A DNA stretch of 64,000 bases from the NCBI RefSeq assembly GCF_963678635.1, contig NC_087064.1, positions 54,022,684-54,086,683 on the forward strand, read 5' to 3'. The stretch's first letter is position 1; the number at the start of each line of letters is the position of its first letter. The translations under genes and the position numbers were made by a program. This document shows, piece by piece, positions 1 to 10,217 of the stretch. The notes beneath the pieces are model-generated. The model ran no database searches, was not told the origin of the DNA, and saw nothing but the letters and a program-made list of their open reading frames with translations. Source of the DNA: Symsagittifera roscoffensis (lineage: Eukaryota > Xenacoelomorpha > Acoela > Convolutidae).

Positions 1-792
1 GAATTCCGCAAATTTTAATGCGGATCCCTGAAATTTTGTTGCGAAGTTCACAAAATCGCCTTCTTATAGCAATTCCAAGCGATACAGTGTGTTAACTGTT
101 TTTTTTTGTGGATTACAAAACAGAAAAGGTTTTAAAAGAAAACTAGCAATGTTGCGGATTTGCGTCAAATATCTTTTCAGATTTTTTTGCCGAATTCGAA
201 TACATTTCACAATCTGCACAGTTTGGCCTCGTAAGTGCTAAATTTAAAAAAAAAATCATGTTTTAACAATTATGAAAAAGCTACGCAAATGGAGCTAATT
301 TCTCATTAAAAGAAAGTCTGAGGTACATACTCTTTTCAATAGCATTAAAAAATCAATGGTCCTTTTTGAGTGTTAAGAACGTGTGAATGAGAATCTTTTA
401 AGTTTGTGTTGGAAGGTTTTTGGAAAGTTTTTTGGAAATATTCCCCTAAAAGAAATATTTTCCTTAAAGAACTAGCCCTAAATATTGTTTTAGGGCTATT
501 ATCTTAAAAACTAATGATTCACGGGACAAGTCCAGGTTAATACATATTTTCGCTATTTTTTAAAAGTAGTTAATGTTTACTTGTATCTGATCGGAACTTT
601 GGGTAGTTTGTTTCAATTAGTCGATAAACTGCCTCATGTTGGCTTAATATTGATGTGAGTCTTAGATGATTCTAAATATAACAACACCAGTGATTCGCTT
701 GGGAAGTTCAGTGATATTTAACTGAAATAAATAAACCTTCATATAGAACATAAACAGCTTGTTTCGAATTAATAATCCCCACCAAACATATC
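1..792. other. AT-rich noncoding flank upstream of the tail-anchored gene
   Basis: I see no ORF of note and no recognisable repeat here. The last 100 bases before the gene are AT-rich and would hold its promoter or 5' UTR, but I cannot point to a TATA box or a splice acceptor with confidence. Confidence 0.5.
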
Positions 793-1389
793 ATGGCTGA
801 TTACGGCAGCGATCAAAGAAACGATGGTGGAGTTGTGAGCTCTGGATTTGAAATTGGTTCGAATGACTTGGGAATGGGAGCAGACAATTCAAGTCCCCCA
901 CCTTATTATGACCCAAGTGTTGCCCAATCTGGGTTCAGAGTTCAAACCTCTACAACTCAAACCTCTTTTGATCCATCTACTGGAAGCAACACGACGATTA
1001 TAAGCCCCAATTACGGGCTTCCATATCCAACGGAAACAATTCAAAAGCCCTCGTACGCAACTGGTTATGCTAGTTCAAACTATGCAGTTTATGGCCACAA
1101 CAACCCAGGGTATCCTAGTCCTTCAGGACAGCAACAACACTATCATAGTCAGACGCCTTATTACCCGCAACAGTATACAAGTTACGGCGGGACCCTCAAC
1201 ACAAATGGAGGATTGCCCCCTCCCCAGTATGCGCCACCTCCTCTTCCTCCAGCCCAACCGTACAGTCATCAAAGCGGTGGAAACTTTTGTTCTGACCGCC
1301 GAAATCGACGGATGACAATTATTGGAATTATAATTGCTCTTCTGATAGTTTTTTGCATCTTACAAATAATCATAACAAATCATGTTTAA
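793..1389 (+). CDS. Pro/Tyr/Gln-rich tail-anchored membrane protein with PPxY motifs
   Basis: This is a 198-codon intronless ORF. Its ATG sits in a good animal start context, with A at -3 and G at +4. Residues 1-170 are soluble and low in complexity (Ser, Gly, Tyr, Pro, Gln). They include PPPYY at 35-39 and PPPQY at 142-146, both fitting the PPxY consensus bound by WW domains. A basic stretch (RRNRR, about 169-173) is followed by one strongly hydrophobic segment (about 174-195) that nearly reaches the C-terminus. This predicts a tail-anchored or type II protein with a cytosolic adaptor-like N-terminus. WW-domain binding, for example to NEDD4-type ligases, is inference from the motifs alone. 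An ATTAAA about 90 bases after the stop could serve as poly(A) signal. I do not recognise the family. A 5' exon upstream cannot be excluded. Confidence 0.7.
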   Translation: MADYGSDQRNDGGVVSSGFEIGSNDLGMGADNSSPPPYYDPSVAQSGFRVQTSTTQTSFDPSTGSNTTIISPNYGLPYPTETIQKPSYATGYASSNYAVYGHNNPGYPSPSGQQQHYHSQTPYYPQQYTSYGGTLNTNGGLPPPQYAPPPLPPAQPYSHQSGGNFCSDRRNRRMTIIGIIIALLIVFCILQIIITNHV

Positions 1390-1797
1390 GAATTCCTTGT
1401 GTGCAAAACTCAATCATTTACTTGAATCAATTAATTTTTAGAGTAACATAGTTGCTTTAAAATTTGAAAAAGCTTTATTAAAGTTTTATGCGTAAAACCT
1501 GACGTTAATTTGAGATTTCGGCAGTTACCGACGTTTTCTACTTGGATTTTACTTTACTAGATTTTGCTCCATTTGTCATTTTTTAAAAATCGTACTATTT
1601 TCCAACTAAACGAGGGAGTTTCCTGAAAACCAATGATGCTTCTCAATCACAACTGCAAAAAATTAAAGTTGAAAATGCTCGAGAAATATTGATTTGAACC
1701 ACCAATGTCTTATTTTTAGAAACTTATGAATGAAAAAAATGAAAACTTTTTAATGCACCACCGGCAGGCTTAACCCGGCGGTCAATACTTTAGGGTT
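1390..1797. other. 3' flank of the tail-anchored gene, no gene seen
   Basis: AT-rich sequence with a possible ATTAAA poly(A) signal near 1478. Otherwise I see nothing that I can name. Confidence 0.4.
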
Positions 1798-2039
1798 AAA
1801 TAAGCCACGGCGGCTCTTTTCCAGTCCCCCCTTTCAAAGTCAATTTTGAAAAGCTGTTTTAACCTTGCCATAATGCAATGAAATTTGGCGTGGTGAACAA
1901 ATCGACAACTGTGAACAGATTCGTTCTTCATATTTTACATCATAACTTCACGCATTTAGCCGTAATAACACTTTAACAAACATAAAACTCGGTATTTTGA
2001 AACGGAGGGGAAACTGAAAAAGAGCCGCCACGGCTATTT
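1798..2039. mobile_element. Short MITE-like element with about 45-bp imperfect terminal inverted repeats
   Basis: The left arm (1798-1842, core GCCACGGCGGCTCTTTT) is matched in reverse complement by the right arm (about 1995-2039, core AAAAGAGCCGCCACGGC). Similarity continues inward through a C-run and a TTTCAAA block. About 150 bp lie between the arms and hold no ORF. This fits a non-autonomous DNA transposon. I could not define a target-site duplication. Confidence 0.5.
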
Positions 2040-2134
2040 GACAAGAGCTCACCTTGTAAACTCTAACGCACGTGTGATTTAAGCACGCCAGGGTATGTGA
2101 AAGTTACCCTGAAAGTAAAGTGCTGGCATAAATA

Positions 2135-3178
2135 CCCGGGTTGACGTTCATAGAAGAAAAATACTTGTCATACAATTTCATATATGAAGTCAATGGAAAA
2201 AATGCTTGTCATAGAAATTTCATACAAAATTTGAATAGTGTTTTGAAAACTTTTTTTTATAAACTTTTTTGGTCTAATTGCCTCTTTTGATGCTTTCTGA
2301 TCATTAAAAAAATAATTTGAAATTTTTGATAAAAAATGGTTGTCATACAATTTTAATGCATGAAAGTTATAAGATAGTTAATTTGTCATAGAAAAAAAAA
2401 ATTTGTCATACAAAAAATCACCAAAAAACGTGTCTGGGTAACTTGAAATAGATTTAAATAATTATATCTATAATAGAGGGCATTTTGACAATCAAAAACC
2501 AAATTTTAATTTCGGTCAGAAAAATGCTTATCATAAAGTTTTCATATATGCAAATTGTATGATAATCTTTTTTTTCATAAACAAAAACAATAATTTGAGG
2601 TAAAAATTTTTTAATCCTTTTTTTGGTTGCAAACTTGCTCTTGTGCTAAAATATAAATTTTACGAAAAAAAATTTTTGCATGCAAAATTTGACTTTTTGT
2701 GCTTATAACATAGTCCAGCATGAGTTTTTCACCCGAAAAATTCAAAAATCTCAACCAGCAAAATTTTCAAACTAAAAACTATCTAGCCATATTCAAAAAG
2801 TTACTTTTTTGGTATATAATTCCATGTGAAAATTTTATAATTAACTTTTATGGCTAAATTCATCAATTGCAGTTTATCTGCATGGTAGTTGCCAGTTCAC
2901 TCTGGGATTTCTTATGACAAAAAATCCTTGGTTAGTGTTTCGGTTGAAACAGAAAAATTTTAGAAAAAATTTTTTTTATATTTTTATTTATTGAAAAAAT
3001 TCTTATCATACAATTTCATAGTATGGAAAAATGCTTGTCATACAATATCATTTTATGGAAAAAATGCTTATTTTGCTGTTTTCATACTTACTTTTGCTCT
3101 ATGAAATTGTAAGAAAGAGTATGATAAGCATTTTTTTCATATATGAAAATTGTATGATAAGCATTTTGTCAACCCGTG
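2135..3178. mobile_element. About 1.04-kb TA-flanked inverted-repeat element, probably non-autonomous Tc1/mariner-type
   Basis: The left end CCCGGGTTGAC and right end GTCAACCCGTG are inverted copies, each flanked by TA (2133-2134 and 3179-3180). Inside each end follow inverted copies of a box like CTTRTCATACAATTTCATA, and further copies in both directions occur near 2205, 2337, 2400, 2525, 3003, 3037 and 3120. There is no transposase ORF. The TA flank suggests Tc1/mariner-type insertion; that assignment is inference. Confidence 0.5.
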
Positions 3179-3180
3179 TA

Positions 3181-3958
3181 GAAACCTACATTTGAAACAA
3201 TTCCCAGCGATTACATCAGAATGATTATTCGCATGGTAACATATGATTGAAATCAACTGTGTTTTGCGTAATATACGCCTATTGAGATAATCCCGGATGG
3301 TAACTCTTAAATAAATAGTTTCTGCTCCAACGCACCGTCTGTATATCATACTATTTACTGGCGACCCGACAAGTTCGGGCTACTGCTTAATCTAATCTAG
3401 AAAGTCACGACATATTTTAATTTGTTTTTGGCCCAGTGTGTCTCGATTTAACGATCCTTCTTTCACAATCTTAGCCACATTATCATATTCCGCAGAACGT
3501 AGAGAGTTCTGTCAAGGATGACACCAAGATAATTGGAATTTGAATTATACTGTTTTAGTTCCCATCGAACGTGATATTTGGTACCCACTTAGCGTCTCCC
3601 GACCCTGAGTTTTGTAGAGTAGGAGCCTGCCCGCACTGGAGTTCCATGGGTAATAAACGATTATATTGTCATTTTATAGTCAGTATCTATAAAATTCCAA
3701 AACAAATCGACGAAAAATGGAGGCTCTTTTTTCTTTTCCCACCGCCTGCAATTTTTTTTACAAGTAAGATTACTGTTCCCACCAACCGATTAACAAGAAA
3801 ATTGGCATGCGGACTAATCGGGCAATGACAAACATATTTGGTCTTCATAATCATACCTTGTAAAATCACTCATTACCTCATAAAATTGATGCTCATACGA
3901 GGTGGGGGAAAAAGAAAAAAGAGCCAAAAAATGGATTATAATCCTAGTAGCTTTTATA
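3181..3958. other. Noncoding host DNA with a box repeated at 23596-23662
   Basis: No convincing gene. Positions about 3640-3710 (from CCATGG through AAAACAAATCGA) match about 23596-23662 in the same orientation. In the second copy the box directly precedes an ATTATAATC repeat. It is probably part of a dispersed repeat. Confidence 0.4.
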
Positions 3959-4075
3959 TCAATATAATCCATTATAATCGATTGTAATCGATTATAATCC
4001 ATTAAAACTGGATTAAAATAATAAAATTTGTTTCAATCAATATAATATATTATAATAGATTATAATGTATTTTTT
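3930..4075. repeat. Degenerate ATTATAATC / GATTATAATCCATT tandem repeat
   Basis: Several near-copies of TATAATCCATTATAATCGATT run head to tail. Related sequence occurs at 4651-4728, immediately left of the Element 1 insertion, at 22435-22490 immediately right of it, and at 23640-23800. Confidence 0.65.
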
Positions 4076-4239
4076 GAGATTAGTTTTTTAATTTTGCGAA
4101 TTTTTTCCAAAGTTATCTTATCTCCTGTTTCGTGCAGTTGCTACGTATTACGTTTGATAAATTTTTACATTTTATTTATGTAGTTTTCTCTACTTTTTCT
4201 ATACTACGTAAGCTCCATCACCTCTTTACCTTTTTAAAC

Positions 4240-4580
4240 AATCCCCTTCCCCAGTTTACCCCCCCCCCCCCCCCCCCCCACAGTTTACCCCTCGTCAGTT
4301 TAACCCCCCTCCCTCGCCCAGTTTACCCCTCCTCCTATCTTAGTTTAATTAACCCCCCCGTTTACTGAACGTGGGTGAGGTTAAAAAAATGAGGGGAGAG
4401 GGTATGGGTGGGGGGGGGGGGGTTAATTGTTATTTGGGGGGTTGGTGATAAACTTTAGTAAACATGGGGTGGGCGTAAGGATAAAAGTAGGGGCGGTGTT
4501 TAAATGCGGGTGTGAGGGGGAAGGGGGCAAATGCGGATGGGGGCAAAGTGAGGGGGGATTATGTTGAGTAGGTTTAGATT
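4240..4580. repeat. C-rich then G-rich low-complexity DNA
   Basis: A run of 19 C at about 4261-4279 and several AGTTTACCCC-like units (4250-4370) are followed by a G-rich stretch with a 12-G run near 4410. It resembles a decayed telomere-like or simple repeat but has no consistent telomeric unit. The ORFs crossing it are low-complexity artefacts. Confidence 0.6.
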
Positions 4581-4728
4581 GCGAGTAGGCCGTGAGTAAT
4601 GCAGAAAGGTTACATGCTTTGCAAATGATTTTCAAAAAATTGTGAAGATGATAATCCGTTATAATCCATTACAATGGATTTTAATGGATTGTGTTTTTAC
4701 GAAATTAATCGATTTTAATGACAATATA

Positions 4729-5141
4729 TGAGTTTAGGTGTAGGGGTATAACTCATAGAGTAATTTCGGATAGGGTACACCGTCTGCTCGTTTCGGCCGG
4801 ATCTTATTTTCGGCCGGATAGATTCGTGCAACTTCTTAGTCTAATACCGATCCTAATCTTACTCTTATATCTACTAGTCTCACGGTGTTTAACTAGTCTC
4901 TGCTAGGCTCAATAGATCTAGAGTATACTGGCTTATTGCGACTGCTGAAGTTCTCTTGGAGAGGTAACTAATTTCTAAGTTAAATTCAAATCTCTCTGGT
5001 GCTGAAATTACAAGTAATTTCAGCACTTACAAATAAGTGGGTTGTTAGTTAGATGGAATATGATTGGTTAAAATTAAATATTTTATAGTGGTAAAATATC
5101 TAATTTATCCAATAATAAAATATAGTTTAGATCAGGTTTCA
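4729..5141 (-). repeat. Element 1 3' LTR
   Basis: This LTR is 413 bp, TGAGTTTAGG...CAGGTTTCA on the plus strand. It keeps the complete 12-bp hairpin at 4999-5026 that the other LTR has lost. The internal side is marked by a short purine-rich GGATGGG (minus strand, 5142-5148), a weak polypurine tract. Confidence 0.9.
4999..5026 (-). promoter_or_regulatory. Conserved LTR hairpin
   Basis: Perfect 12-bp inverted repeat with a CAAG loop (plus strand), GTGCTGAAATTA/TAATTTCAGCAC. Homologous hairpins lie at 27379-27406, 30121-30148 and 62825-62852. Relative to the two left-end copies of Element 2, one base pair changes on both sides (C:G to T:A), so pairing is preserved. Confidence 0.75.
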
Positions 5142-6719
5142 CCCATCCGGTGTTTACAGAGTTTTTTAGAACTATTTTTCTTTCTGTAATTGAAGGATGG
5201 ATGATGAACGTTGGTAGTTGGCGAACATCATTTTCTTATCCGGTTCCTCTTGAAGAAGAACGTTCCAGGACGCCGGAATTAGGGATAGGAAATTGTTATC
5301 TTGTCATTTGACAACGACTGTGATCCCCAATGATGATGGTCTGCTATATCAGATTTTTCTGTATTAGTAGAGAACTGTTTTGTGTGCAGCCTCGTCTGGG
5401 AATGGCGTGAAAATCGTGATTGGAAGGGATGCCTTGTAACTTGGATCTGTACGTATACTTGAACATCGAGGTGGTCATTGGTCTAGTTCAATGAAGTCCT
5501 TTTCTGCGAAGTCAAGTCGTACTCTAAATCCTTTGAGTCGTGATTGTGGACGCCATGTCGGTTGTGTTTAGCCATTCTTTTGTTTGAGCGTGATGGGATC
5601 GTCTAGTCTTTGGATGTTCGTCTGTATTGTTGTGTAAGATCTATATACTGCATATTATGATTTACATTTTATAAACTTTTGTTAATTTGGTTTTTAGTCA
5701 TGATCTTAGTTAGTTGTTTTCACAAAAGCGTTTTGTTTTAGTTCAGTTATTTTGAAGAGTTACTCACCCTTGAGTACCTCTTATTAAAAATTGAAATGTG
5801 GTCACAAAGCGTGGGTGTAGCGCGGTGGGTTAGGCCGGCTATAAGCGTGCTCAGGACGTCCTTCTCTGGTGGGTTAGGCCAGGAGTGGGAGTATGATTTT
5901 ATGCTGTTTCTTTGAGAGGTCGTGTTATGTGATAACATTTTATGTTGGTTTTTTCTGGTCTTTCTTATGTTACTTTGGTTGTGTCCTTTTTTCAAAAATC
6001 AAATTGTTTGTGGTTTGTCTTACGACTTTTTTGTATTTTGTTTTTTCTTTCTTAGACTTTATAATGGTCTTCAAAAGAATAAATTATCCAGTTTTAAGCT
6101 GGACTAATCCGGTTTGGGTACCGTTGGTTTTCTTTTCTTAGTCATGCTGTTATTTTATGATTTGTGGTGTTTAGTAAGCTGCGTTGGTTAGTTTGGTTTA
6201 GTATATAATTCCTTTCCAACCGGGTTAGAGGAAAGTTTGAAACTTGTTATTGCTTGTTTGAGTTGTTGTTAGTGAAAACTTGAAATTTAAAATCATTATT
6301 TAAACAATTCTTCGAGGGCGAGCTGTGCGAGTTTCGATAGAATTCTTGTGCGAATGAATAAAAATATTGAAAAGGTTAGTACTGCTTTCTCATTTTTTGA
6401 ATTTATTGCTTAGAAATTGAATTTTACTGCTTTTGGGGAAGTTTAAAATTATAAATTTTCATCGTATGTAATTTTACTGCTTTTTGAGGAAATAATTTAT
6501 AAATGAAATTACTACATTGGGTATGAATTTTATTACATTATTTAGTGCGAAAGATTTAGGAGTTTTAATATAAATTAACAAGTTTGTATTTTTATTTGTC
6601 TTGTTTCTTTTTTGTAGATGATTGCGGTGTGAAGACTAAAAGAATAAATTAAACATTGATAGAAAATGGTTAGTACAATTTTGAATTTATTAGTTAAAAG
6701 TATTTCATTCATATTTAAC
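5142..6719 (-). other. Element 1 3' untranslated region
   Basis: This stretch lies between the 3' LTR and the end of ORF3. Parts align with Element 2 at about 27524-29040, for example the segment around TTAGGCCGGC (5838 and 28217) and repeated TTTTACTGC boxes (6421-6500 and 28840-28900). The ORFs here are short, T-rich and not conserved, so I see no protein gene. Confidence 0.6.
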
Positions 6720-8390
6720 TTATTCATCTGGGAAAAAGCCATGTGGGAAGATGTCGTGAATTAAGTCTGATGTTGTTGATAACTTGGCTAGTATGCGAAT
6801 GACATTTTCAGTTTGTAGCAGTGGCCAAAGCAATTGAAGTGCGTTGATGGCGTTTAGTTCTTCTGTGCCTACTGCGAACTCATAAGGTGTGTTTTGAATG
6901 AGGTTAAAAATTTTATGGTTACATTTAGTATTATGAATAAATTCTAGTATGGGTATTTCGATAGGTTGTATGAATTCATGCGGGATAATGAAGGGTCTTG
7001 ATTCTTCATCATTGAAGGTCTTTGTGATGACACAGAATATATACATTTGGGTAACTGGGTCATAGTTGCGGAGGATGCCGTGTAGGTTAGTATTTTTAAT
7101 GCAATATGTGAAATTAAGAAAAAATGGTGACGTGTATTTTGAGTTAAGAAACTGAAAACGATGGTGGTATTGTCTTGATGGAGTGTGTAAATCAAAATGA
7201 TTTTGTATAAAGCGTCAATAAGTGCGTTTGTTTAGTGCGTAACATTATATCGTGGGAGCAGTGCAAATCGCGTTCCTGTGGTGAAAGAAAGTGAAAGGTT
7301 AGTGAAAATAACTGAAATTTATCATAGAAGCTTTCATATGCTTGTATATCAACTAGTGCTTCTGATATAATATGATCAAGCTTTTTATCAAAAATATTAA
7401 AAAGGCGTATGGTGTTTTAATAAAAAAAAGTTTCCATTAGTTGCGGGTTTGCGAAGCGATCTTCATGTAAAAATTGATCTTGGTTAGGACGGATGATATT
7501 ATGATCGTAATATTCTATTGAAAAATCGTTAGCTCGGGGTGCGGTGAATGTTTTTAATAATTTTTTATATCCAACGTAAGTAAAGTGTCGAAGTGTTAAT
7601 GATGTGGTGAGTCTATTTAGTATATTTTTGTTTTTCTCGATATTTTCAGTAGTGTTAGCTAATGGTAGGCAAAGGGGTTAGTATAATTGTAGTAAGCTGT
7701 CCAATGAAGTGTTGTTATTAAAACGTGCTCATCAACAAAATTTAGTGTATCATTAGTAGTGGTAGAAGTATTCAAGGTATATTGTGGAAATGAGGGTAGG
7801 GTTATTTGAAGAAAGTTTTTTGTGTTTGTGTGATCTGGGTGGTTGATATTTTCTCTGGCTGTTCCGGGTTTGGCTGTAAATGAGTGATTTGGGAATTTTC
7901 GTTTAAAAGTGGGGTTAGCTCGGTTTGTGCTGGTAGGTGTTTTGGTGGATGTGGATGACTGAGCTAATGATGGAGTGTAACCTGAAGAGGCTGTAGGAGT
8001 TGATGGATTCGATGATGTTACTGTTGATGATAGTTGATGTATCGTAAGAGTGTGGGGGTATGTTAACTGTTGTTGTAGTGTAATAAAATTGTCAAGTTCT
8101 TCGAAAATTTGAATGTTATCTGGGGAGTTATTTTGTAATCTGTCGGAAATAAAAGGAGAATAGGTTGGGGTTACTTGGGAAGCGTAAGAAGGAGTGGAAA
8201 GGGATGGGAGTGGATGACTGGTTTGGATGGGTCGAAAGGGGGTTTTTGAAAAAACTGAAGAGTTGGTCTGGGTATGGGTAGAGGGAGATGGTTCGGAGTC
8301 TGCGGACTCGTCGGGAGTTTCTACATCGGAGTTGTTAAATTGTGAGATGGTATGAAAAACTGAAATATCTGAGTTAGTATCAGAATTCAT
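6720..8390 (-). pseudogene. Element 1 ORF3: unrecognised 3'-terminal protein, frameshifted
   Basis: About 556 codons run from the ATG at 8390 to the stop at 6720. The N-terminal third (8390-7659, 243 codons) is Ser/Thr/Pro-rich. After a break near 7659 the reading continues in other frames as a denser, globular-looking sequence ending at GFFPDE. The globular part is conserved in Element 2 at the protein level, as in LTFHFLSPQERDLHCSHDIM here against LTFRFLTPKEPDVNCSHEIM there, and in KYTSPFFLNFT and LRNYDPVTQMYI. Conserved protein similarity between two diverged copies argues that it was once a functional gene. I see no membrane segment and recognise no family. It follows the env-like ORF and precedes the 3' UTR, a position where some retroviruses keep accessory genes. 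Confidence 0.6.
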
Positions 8391-9087
8391 GCTTGATGGT
8401 ATATTAATAACTGGAGAATCGGGTGGCGGGAAAGCAAAAAGTGGGATAATTGGAATTTGAGTTTAGAGCTTGGCTGGGTGGGAATTTGAGCGATGGAGGG
8501 ATCCAATTTGTCGGCTCATCGTGGGCTAAAAAAATGATTATTTTGAGACTGAAAAGTGGTGGTATGAGATTGTTCGATAATTTTTTCATATGTATTATCA
8601 TTTTGTGAATGATGTGTCATTATGTGTTGAATGGGACCTTGTATTGTATTTGGTCTAAAATTTGGATTATTGTGATTGTCAGGTTTCGAAAGTTTCGGGG
8701 AACTAATGATAATGGATAATGGCAGGTTTTCTTAAGTTCTGGTCGATTGATTGTCGTTGTATTGTGTCCATTTGTGTTAGTGATTGTTGAAACTGTTGTG
8801 TTCTAATGTGGTGTTGTATATCAGATTTAGAATATATTCCAATTGATTGTGAATCAATATTTGGGTTAGGAGCAATAGCTCTGATGCTTTCGGTGAAATC
8901 TTTTTGAGTTGTTGCATTAATGTAGGATACGGGGTAACTAGGTAGTTTTTATCTTCATCAGGGCTTAGTTGTACGACATTGTGGCTATTTTTTGTTCCAC
9001 ATGGGACTGCGGTATCCCAAAAATATGTTCGTCTTGAAAGTGTGTCAACAAAATGTACTTTATTTTTGTGAATGAATAAAGTACATT

Positions 9088-9370
9088 TCGGGAAACCAAA
9101 CAATTGTTGCTTGGGTTCTTGTTGTAGGGTCACAATAACCTTGATCAGTTTTGCAAGGCAATTTAATTCCTTGATAGATCAAGGTGTTATCAGTTAAATC
9201 TCGTGTGAGTTGTATTTTTTCAAAATGTATTTTCCAATCAAAAAACATTATTTCTTCATATCCTTTATTTTTTGTGTCTGCTTTGCAGTTTGAGGGATTA
9301 TTTATTCCAATGTGTGGTATCCAGTGTTTGTCGTGTATATCATAAGTTAATCATCCGTGTGCGCCATCAG
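9088..9370. repeat. Displaced copy of a 283-bp env-like segment
   Basis: Direct repeat, near-identical to 9935-10217 and offset by 847 bp. In minus-strand order the second copy is wedged between the 'YVFEDK' segment and the 'NKVHFVDTLSRRTYF' segment of the env-like ORF, so this is the inserted copy and 9935-10217 is the one in the original place. Confidence 0.85.
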
Positions 9371-9934
9371 TTTTCTTTTATAACAACATTTATCTTCAAA
9401 AACATATAATGGCGATACGTTTTTGGTGCACGTATAAAACCATAAAATGTTTCCTTCGTAATCAAGAAAATTTGATCTGTTTCCTGATCATAAGTATCCT
9501 GCGTAAGGTATTTTTAGTACTGCTAATGCGAGTGATTGTAAGATTTGTGTTCTTTCTAATTCGCATAGTTGATGAAGTGTATCTAATTCAGAAAGTGACA
9601 TTTCTTGGAAAATTCTACTAATTGTGTAGTCTAATTTCATATCCAAGTGGATATCATAATGAAAATTACCAAAGTAGGTGCTATTCATTAGTGACAGTTC
9701 TCGTAAACTTGTGCTTTTACTATCGTATGGTTTTAGTTTTCTACCAGGTTGACCTGGGTTTTATAAAAGTTTACGTGTCAATTTGTTTTCTATATCATGA
9801 ATATTTTTAAAATCATTGCTTGTTTTGTGAGACGGGTTCATTTGTTTGTATGGAATTGATTCAATAAAATATTTTTTATGAAATTTTATCATTCGAGCGT
9901 GTATTTTTGCTAATTGAAATTTGTGCATGCATCT

Positions 9935-10217
9935 TCGGGAAACCAAACAATTGTTGCTTGGGTTCTTGTTGTAGGGTCACAATAACCTTGATCAGTTTTG
10001 CAAGGCAATTTAATTCCTTGATAGATCAAGGTGTTATCAGTTAAATCTCGTGTGAGTTGTATTTTTTCAAAATGTATTTTCCAATCAAAAAACATTATTT
10101 CTTCATATCCTTTATTTTTTGTGTCTGCTTTGCAGTTTGAGGGATTATTTATTCCAATGTGTGGTATCCAGTGTTTGTCGTGTATATCATAAGTTAATCA
10201 TCCGTATGCGCCATTAT
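9935..10217. repeat. Original-position copy of the 283-bp env-like duplication
   Basis: It encodes the block containing MFFDWKIHFEKIQ and CKTDQGYCDP. It joins smoothly to EDACTNFN and AKIHARMIKF downstream, which marks it as the copy in its native context. Confidence 0.85.

Noticed and set aside
2135-3178. CRISPR-like array, because of repeated TCATACAATTTCATA boxes
   Set aside because: Boxes occur in both orientations with irregular spacing inside an inverted-repeat element, and the genome is eukaryotic.
4250-4370. Possible telomeric repeat (TTTACCCC-like)
   Set aside because: The unit is inconsistent and limited to about 120 bp; no array of TTAGG or TTAGGG follows.
4132-4635. ORFs in C/G-rich sequence on both strands (78 and 70 codons)
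   Set aside because: They are translations of poly-C/poly-G and AGTTTACCCC repeats, without any protein character.
4718-4906. Short ORF repeated at 22057 with a hydrophobic end (LLSLIPILILLLYLLV)
   Set aside because: It lies in the LTR, antisense to the element, and is repeated only because the LTR is.
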